5,651 bases of DNA, taken from assembly GCA_002011395.1 (NCBI GenBank), contig MTNG01000062.1, positions 1 to 5,651 of the forward strand, in the 5' to 3' direction. The stretch comes from Candidatus Aciduliprofundum sp. JdFR-45 (GTDB lineage: Archaea > Thermoplasmatota > Thermoplasmata > Thermoplasmatales > JdFR-45). Of this stretch, positions 1-4,000 are shown piece by piece. The stretch's first letter is position 1. Every line of letters begins with the position of its first letter. Both the position numbers and the translations under genes were made by a program. Under the pieces are notes generated by a model, which worked only from the letters and a program-made list of their open reading frames with translations, ran no database searches and was not told the origin of the DNA.

Positions 1-1
1 C

Positions 2-592
2 ACGGCCGTGGTCACGGGAGGGAAGGGCTACGGCAAGACGATGCTGATAAAGAAGTTCGTAAGGGAGATTGACCACGACGGCGACATGGTATATCTTATA
101 ATGCACAGCAACAGAACCATAGAGAGCGTTCTCAACGCCATATCCGAGGCAGCCGGCAGGGAGTTCAGAATTCTTAAAGACCTCGTTGACTGGATGGAGG
201 AGAGGAACGTCCTCCTCATAGCGGACGAATATTACCTCGCGCCTGAGGAGACCGTGGAGTTTTTCCGCGACCTTGTCAGGGTCCCCCGGTCCAGAAGTCG
301 GCTTCTCGTTGGTATGAGGGACGCCACGCCCTTCTACTGCCGTTTCTGCAGCGCTGACGACTTCTCCGCCGGACGGGCCGTTGAAATACACCTGCGGGAA
401 TTCGGCATGGAACAGGCGCGCACACTATTCCCGTCGGCCGAAGAGGGGGCTCTCAGGAGAATACTCGGACTCACGAAGGGACATCCACAGGCCCTCATTC
501 TGCTAAGCAGGGGCGACAGCGAAGGTCTCAAGCGAATGGGCACACTCACCCCCGAAGAGGTCAGTTTGCTGATGTACCTCGCCGGATTCTAA
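2..592 (+). CDS. AAA/STAND-type ATPase, 5'-partial, lacking a downstream domain
   Basis: ATP-binding protein; its partner or target is unknown. Numbering from the GTG at 8, residues 4-11 (GGKGYGKT) are a Walker A motif, and 68-74 (hydrophobic strand ending D73-E74) are Walker B. Residues 97-105 (strand ending GMRD) resemble a sensor-1 strand, and 155-160 (LTKGHP) resemble the G-x-P sensor-2 region of archaeal ATPases (PF01637-like). The frame is open to the window edge, and the P-loop sits almost at that edge, so the true start lies upstream and the GTG is probably internal. The protein ends at LTPEEVSLLMYLAGF, which in related proteins, as I remember them, begins a winged-helix segment. It therefore looks short at the C terminus. 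Its TAA overlaps the TAG of the convergent gene. ATPase identity is fairly sure; a regulatory (MalT/STAND-like) role is only inference. Confidence 0.72.
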   Translation, partial: TAVVTGGKGYGKTMLIKKFVREIDHDGDMVYLIMHSNRTIESVLNAISEAAGREFRILKDLVDWMEERNVLLIADEYYLAPEETVEFFRDLVRVPRSRSRLLVGMRDATPFYCRFCSADDFSAGRAVEIHLREFGMEQARTLFPSAEEGALRRILGLTKGHPQALILLSRGDSEGLKRMGTLTPEEVSLLMYLAGF

Positions 593-1737
593 CCCACCAC
601 GTTGGCCTCCCGGATCACTTTGCCCTCCTCAAACCGCCTGAGGTTGAGAGAATCTATGGGGAGCGAGGTTTTGCCATCCACTATGAGTTCGGCTATGAGC
701 TTGCCCACCATGGGCGAGATCATCAGGCCGTGTCCGCTGTACCCGTGCGCCTGTATGAACCTGTCGTAGCCGTCCACATCCCCCAGTATTGGACGGGCAT
801 CCGGCGTCACATCGTAAAGACCGGCCCACTGTCTCTCTATCTTCACGTGGCGCAGGCATGGCATAAAGCGTATCAGAACCTTGGTGTACATGTTCAGAAA
901 TCCAGGCGAGGCGCGCATGTTGTATCCCGGCTTCTCCTCCGGATTGCCTATCCCGCCCACGATCTCCGTTCTGGGCCACGTCTGGGTGAAGTAAATCCCA
1001 TAGCGGAAGTTTATCACCATAGGCTCAAGGAAATACTTCAGGGGCTCCGTGACCGCTATCTCATGCCTGTACGGTGTGTTGGGGAGTTCCACTCCGACCA
1101 TCCTCGCTATCTCCCGGGACCACGCTCCCGCGGCGTTCACCAGTATGCCCGTCTCTATTTCACCCTTATCGGTTATGACACCGCGTATTTTCCCTTCCTC
1201 AACTTTCACCCCCCGAACCTCCGTGAAATCGTATATCCTGACGCCCATTTCCCTGAGTTTCCGCGCGTAGGCCCACACGACGCGCGGGGGCATCACCTTC
1301 CCGTCCGTGGGGCAGAATGAACCGCCTATCACGAAGTCGGTGTTTATCCACGGCCATTCCTCCTTTATCTCGTCCGCCTCCATCCACCGCGATGGCACGC
1401 CCAGAGAATTCTGGAGTTTTATGTTCCTCTTTATGTCGCGCACCTCCTCCTCCGTGGTGGCCGTGACGAGGTATCCTCCCTGTCTGTAGTAGATGGGATA
1501 CCCCAGTTCCTCTTCCAGACGCTCCCACATGCGCACGGACTCCCTCGCCAGCACTATGTTCTCCTCCGTGCTCCACTGCTGTCTGATGCCACCTCCGCAC
1601 CGTCCTGTAGCGCCGTACCCCAGGTACCTCCGCTCCACGACCACCACATCCGTGTGACCCATCTTCGCGAGGTGGTAAGCGATTGTGAGCCCGGATATGC
1701 CTCCGCCTACTATGACTACCTCAGCACTCCTCTTCAT
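589..1737 (-). CDS. DAO-family FAD-dependent amino-acid dehydrogenase, PdhB/SoxB-like beta subunit
   Basis: Predicted catalytic subunit oxidising an amino acid or N-substituted amino acid, with L-proline the leading candidate. Numbered from the ATG at 1737 (382 aa), residues 7-35 form an FAD Rossmann fold with G11-x-G13-x-x-G16 and E35 ending strand 2. Residues 46-54 (RCGGGIRQQ) match my memory of the beta subunit of Pyrococcus L-proline dehydrogenase PDH1, as do the PTDGK region near 143-147 and the GYSGHGLM motif near 332-339. Length is normal for the family. An in-frame GTG at 1746 would add three residues, but AGGTGA (1748-1743) lies five bases before the ATG, so the ATG is preferred; it overlaps the preceding gene by 17 bases. 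It is the last gene of the operon. Sarcosine, glycine, opine or hydroxyproline oxidation remain alternatives. Flavoenzyme identity is very sure, substrate is not. Confidence 0.9.
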   Translation of the reverse strand: MKRSAEVVIVGGGISGLTIAYHLAKMGHTDVVVVERRYLGYGATGRCGGGIRQQWSTEENIVLARESVRMWERLEEELGYPIYYRQGGYLVTATTEEEVRDIKRNIKLQNSLGVPSRWMEADEIKEEWPWINTDFVIGGSFCPTDGKVMPPRVVWAYARKLREMGVRIYDFTEVRGVKVEEGKIRGVITDKGEIETGILVNAAGAWSREIARMVGVELPNTPYRHEIAVTEPLKYFLEPMVINFRYGIYFTQTWPRTEIVGGIGNPEEKPGYNMRASPGFLNMYTKVLIRFMPCLRHVKIERQWAGLYDVTPDARPILGDVDGYDRFIQAHGYSGHGLMISPMVGKLIAELIVDGKTSLPIDSLNLRRFEEGKVIREANVVG

Positions 1738-1996
1738 GAACCTCACCTGCCAGCGTGCCTATCCTCACGGGGTCAACGGGCTGGCGCAGCGTTATTAGCC
1801 CAACCTCGTCAGGGGTCAAGCCCGTCTCCCTCGCAAGTATCTTCACGAGGATCTCCAGACATGCCTTTCCCTGGCACGGACCCGTGCCCACGCGGGTCAG
1901 TCTCTTGAGGAGCTGGATGTCCCTCACGCCATCCCGTATCAGTTCTATGACCTCTTCCTCCGTTACATCCATACATCTGCAAACGAAGCGCGGCAT
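1721..1996 (-). CDS. BFD-like [2Fe-2S] protein, PdhX-like delta subunit
   Basis: Small (91 aa) electron-transfer subunit. The four cysteines of a bacterioferritin-associated-ferredoxin-like [2Fe-2S] domain (PF04324-like) are present: C6-x-C8 and C41-x4-C46, the latter in the signature TGPCQGKAC. A helix-rich region lies between them, and the tail RQPVDPVRIGTLA resembles the end of the BFD segment fused to the large subunits of sarcosine oxidase and opine/HCN-synthase systems. Here the domain is its own gene. It starts at an ATG one base after the TGA of the ferredoxin gene, with a GGTGG-type SD just upstream, and its 3' end overlaps the dehydrogenase gene. A fifth cysteine is the C-terminal residue, encoded in that overlap. 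It probably bridges electrons between flavin subunits, as in the four-subunit proline dehydrogenase type. The domain call is firm; the complex assignment is inferred from gene context. Confidence 0.86.
   Translation of the reverse strand: MPRFVCRCMDVTEEEVIELIRDGVRDIQLLKRLTRVGTGPCQGKACLEILVKILARETGLTPDEVGLITLRQPVDPVRIGTLAGEVHEEEC
1743..1748 (-). promoter_or_regulatory. Shine-Dalgarno deciding the dehydrogenase start
   Basis: AGGTGA on the minus strand lies five bases before the ATG at 1737, inside the end of the preceding small Fe-S gene. The competing GTG at 1746 is contained in this motif and has no comparable site at good distance upstream, so the ATG is favoured. Confidence 0.65.
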
Positions 1997-1997
1997 A

Positions 1998-2492
1998 TCA
2001 CACCACCCTTATGGCCCTCACATGGTAGAGGTGCCATTCCTCCGGAACCTCCACAACCACTATGGATGAGCGCGTGTTCTCTTCCGCGCTCATGACAGCC
2101 ACCACCCTGCCACGCCCCACGTCCCTCCCGCTCCTGTCCAGAAGCACGACCTCAGAACCTCTCTCGGGCAGGGGCAGCATCTCGTGGGGGAGCCACACGG
2201 TGTACCTCCCTCTAGCGTTGACTATGAATATAGCCAGGCCGGGGCACACCTTAACGCACCTGCCGCACCCGTTGCACTTCTCAAAGTCCAGCCGCGGCAG
2301 GCCGTTTATGCCCTCCATGGTTATGGCACCGTAAGGGCAAGCCTCCACGCACGGGTTACAGGGTATCTCCTGTGGGCACTCTATGAAGGCGACGGGCCCC
2401 TTTCTCACCCTTTCAGGGGGTGGGACGAAACCCATCTCCTGCAACTCCTCAAGCGTGATGTATCCCTTCTCAAGGTATCCCAACGTCATCAC
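1998..2492 (-). CDS. Ferredoxin-like protein with two [4Fe-4S] motifs, PdhF-like gamma subunit
   Basis: Electron-transfer subunit of 164 aa. Eight cysteines form two cluster motifs: C39-x5-C45-x2-C48-x3-C52-P and C73-x2-C76-x2-C79-x3-C83-P. The second is canonical; the first has a displaced leading cysteine within an IPCNPC motif. The N-terminal ~35 residues (ITLEELQEMGFVPPPERV) are helical and polar. Residues ~98-164 are a cysteine-free, beta-rich, Val/Arg-rich tail without a recognised family. The gene overlaps the upstream flavoprotein gene. Three starts are possible: GTG at 2492, ATG at 2489 and TTG at 2483. GGAGGTGA at 2496-2489 covers the first two and is best spaced for the TTG. The likely job is carrying electrons from the flavin subunits to an external acceptor or within the complex. 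Iron-sulfur function is very sure; the partner is inferred from the operon. Confidence 0.88.
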   Translation of the reverse strand: MMTLGYLEKGYITLEELQEMGFVPPPERVRKGPVAFIECPQEIPCNPCVEACPYGAITMEGINGLPRLDFEKCNGCGRCVKVCPGLAIFIVNARGRYTVWLPHEMLPLPERGSEVVLLDRSGRDVGRGRVVAVMSAEENTRSSIVVVEVPEEWHLYHVRAIRVV

Positions 2493-2496
2493 CTCC
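2489..2496 (-). promoter_or_regulatory. Shine-Dalgarno overlapping candidate starts of the ferredoxin gene
   Basis: GGAGGTGA on the minus strand is the strongest ribosome-binding match in the operon. It contains the GTG at 2492, abuts the ATG at 2489 and leaves five bases to the TTG at 2483. By the spacing seen for the first and last genes of the operon, TTG would be the initiation codon. Alternatively, coupling with termination of the upstream gene allows the GTG or ATG. Confidence 0.5.
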
Positions 2497-3940
2497 GCAC
2501 CCTCTCAATCCCTTCCAGTATGGGTTTGCCAAACGGTCCGCTCCTGAACTCATTTAGGTACTCCTTCATCTTCCGCACCCGCTCCTCTGCCTCCGGCGAA
2601 GTGTATCCGAGTGAGGTCGCGGCGGCTATCCCGGCTATGTGGCCCTCTATCATGGCGGTGGACGCCTCCTCTATGGACGCGAGGTCGCCCGCAACGTATA
2701 TCCCCTCCACGTTCGTCTGGAGGTTCTCATCCCTGACCGGGGCAAATCCGCCGAGGGAGGGAACGTAGCGCAGTTCCACACCCGCCTGCTGCAGGAACGG
2801 GTAGGTGGGGCTGAGACCCACCGCGAGCGCTATGCCGTCGCACTCCACCTCCATCTCCGTCCCCGGTACGGGCCTCCACCTTTCATCCAGTTCCACGATC
2901 ACCGCGCCCTCCACGTGGTCCTCGCCGATGGCCCTCACCACCGTGTGCCTCGTGTGGATGGGGATGCCCAGGCGACGGATCTTCGCCGCGTGGACGAAAT
3001 AGCCGCCTATGCGCGGCATGGCCTCCACAACGCCCACGACCTCCACACCCGCCTGGAGCAGTTGATACGCCACTATTAGCCCCACATTTCCGCCGCCCAC
3101 CATCAGCATTCGCTCGGCGGGTTTGATGCCATAGACGTTCATCAGCGTCTGGGCTGCCCCCGCGCCCATCACGCCGGGGAGGTCGTTGTTCTCAAACACC
3201 AGAAACCTCTCGCGGGCGCCCGTGCCGAATATTATGCGTTTAGCCCTCACATTCACATACCTCTCCTCGAAAACGTGGGAGCCCTCCCTGATGGGGCCCT
3301 TCCTGACCACCCCGAGGACGTTTCCCTCGTAGTAGCCGATGACGTTGGAGTTCAGCCATACATCGGCGCCGCTCTCCCTCAGCATTTTCTCCATGATGCG
3401 GGCTATCTCAAAGCCCCTCACGCCCGCGAAGTGCTCAACGGAGCCGAAGAACTTGTGCGTCTGCTTTATGAGCTGTCCGCCGAGGTGGTCGTTTTTCTCT
3501 ATTAGGAGGGTCTTCGCCCCCAGGCGCGCGCTCTCCATAGCGGCCGCCAGCCCGGCGGGACCGCCACCCACGACCACCACCTCGTACTCGTACGTGGGCG
3601 GGTTCTTCGTTTCCCTCACACCCCCCTCCGGTCGGATTTCCCCTGGACCCCTCTGCCTCTCCACCGTGATGCCGTCCCTCACCCCCTCCACACATGTGCG
3701 CACGTTGGGAACGCCGTCCACCGTCATCATGCAGGAGGAACACTGGCCGATCATGCAGAAGGCGCCCCTCAGTCTCTCCTTCCACCCGCTTGTTGTGAAC
3801 ACCCTTATTCCGTTCGCGAAGAGGGCGGCTGCTATGCTCTCGCCATCATAGGCCCGCATCTCCCGGCCCTCGAAGTAAAAGCGCACACTTTTCCCTCTCT
3901 CAAACCTGAGTATCGGGTGATCGTAAATCCTCATGTCCAT
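2489..3940 (-). CDS. FAD/NAD(P)-type flavoprotein with N-terminal [2Fe-2S] domain, PdhA/SoxA-like alpha subunit
   Basis: Large redox subunit (483 aa). Residues ~10-95 are a Fer2_4-type [2Fe-2S] domain with C62-x4-C67-x2-C70-x12-C83. Residues 121-149 are the first Rossmann motif (GGGPAG, E148), for FAD. Residues 278-306 are a second one (GGGNVG, E306), for NAD(H) or, as known for Pyrococcus PDH1, ATP. VAGD at 416-419 is the usual C-terminal flavin motif. No CxxxxC redox disulfide follows the FAD motif, so it is not a disulfide reductase. The protein ends at 483 without the C-terminal BFD domain seen in SoxA-like relatives; that domain is a separate gene two positions downstream. The ATG at 3940 has GAGGTGAT five bases upstream and is secure. 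It is the first gene of the operon. It probably accepts electrons from the beta subunit and may have NADH-dye activity as reported for the Thermococcus enzyme. Domain calls are firm; the physiological acceptor is unknown. Confidence 0.9.
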   Translation of the reverse strand: MDMRIYDHPILRFERGKSVRFYFEGREMRAYDGESIAAALFANGIRVFTTSGWKERLRGAFCMIGQCSSCMMTVDGVPNVRTCVEGVRDGITVERQRGPGEIRPEGGVRETKNPPTYEYEVVVVGGGPAGLAAAMESARLGAKTLLIEKNDHLGGQLIKQTHKFFGSVEHFAGVRGFEIARIMEKMLRESGADVWLNSNVIGYYEGNVLGVVRKGPIREGSHVFEERYVNVRAKRIIFGTGARERFLVFENNDLPGVMGAGAAQTLMNVYGIKPAERMLMVGGGNVGLIVAYQLLQAGVEVVGVVEAMPRIGGYFVHAAKIRRLGIPIHTRHTVVRAIGEDHVEGAVIVELDERWRPVPGTEMEVECDGIALAVGLSPTYPFLQQAGVELRYVPSLGGFAPVRDENLQTNVEGIYVAGDLASIEEASTAMIEGHIAGIAAATSLGYTSPEAEERVRKMKEYLNEFRSGPFGKPILEGIERVRR

Positions 3941-3945
3941 GGCGT

Positions 3946-3953
3946 ATCACCTC
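3946..3953 (-). promoter_or_regulatory. Shine-Dalgarno of the flavoprotein gene
   Basis: GAGGTGAT on the minus strand lies five bases before the ATG at 3940. It complements the usual archaeal 16S 3' end and fixes the start of the first operon gene. Confidence 0.8.
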
Positions 3954-3985
3954 GGGTGTGGGACGGAGAGTATATGAGCGTTCGC

Positions 3986-4000
3986 GGATATAACCTTTCT
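3986..4000 (-). promoter_or_regulatory. Candidate archaeal BRE/TATA promoter of the four-gene redox operon
   Basis: The minus strand reads AGAAAGGTTATATCC, a purine-rich BRE-like stretch followed by a TATA-like core (TTATAT at 3993-3988). Initiation about 25 bases downstream would fall near 3965, leaving a short leader of about 25 bases that keeps the SD. It begins at the stop codon of the upstream PKD gene and fills part of the 58-base gap, the only intergenic space in the window. It is a pattern match only; read-through from the PKD gene is possible. Confidence 0.45.

Noticed and set aside
1..10. Perfect palindrome CACGGCCGTG at the left edge
   Set aside because: Short, GC-rich, inside the ATPase coding frame, and at a cut edge; chance is sufficient.
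730..1320. Long plus-strand open frame opposite the dehydrogenase gene
   Set aside because: It lies wholly antisense to a clear FAD enzyme gene; the translation has no recognisable motif and is explained by GC-rich codon structure.
589..1737. Firm naming as L-proline dehydrogenase or sarcosine oxidase
   Set aside because: Family motifs favour the PDH beta type, but substrate residues cannot be verified from sequence alone, so no gene symbol was assigned.
2184..2768. Long plus-strand open frame opposite the ferredoxin and flavoprotein genes
   Set aside because: Antisense to two genes with intact cysteine and Rossmann motifs; the protein is low-complexity-like with no domain.
3339..3851. Plus-strand open frame opposite the [2Fe-2S] and FAD region
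   Set aside because: Ser/Pro-rich shadow of the real minus-strand gene with no good ribosome-binding site.
2489..3940. Thioredoxin-reductase or disulfide-reductase function for the flavoprotein
   Set aside because: There is no redox-active CxxC or CxxxxC pair near either nucleotide-binding motif; its cysteines cluster in the N-terminal [2Fe-2S] domain.
3969..3979. Second TATA-like string (CTCATATACTC, minus strand)
   Set aside because: Initiation ~25 bases downstream would fall inside or past the SD of the flavoprotein gene, so it would give a leader without a ribosome-binding site.
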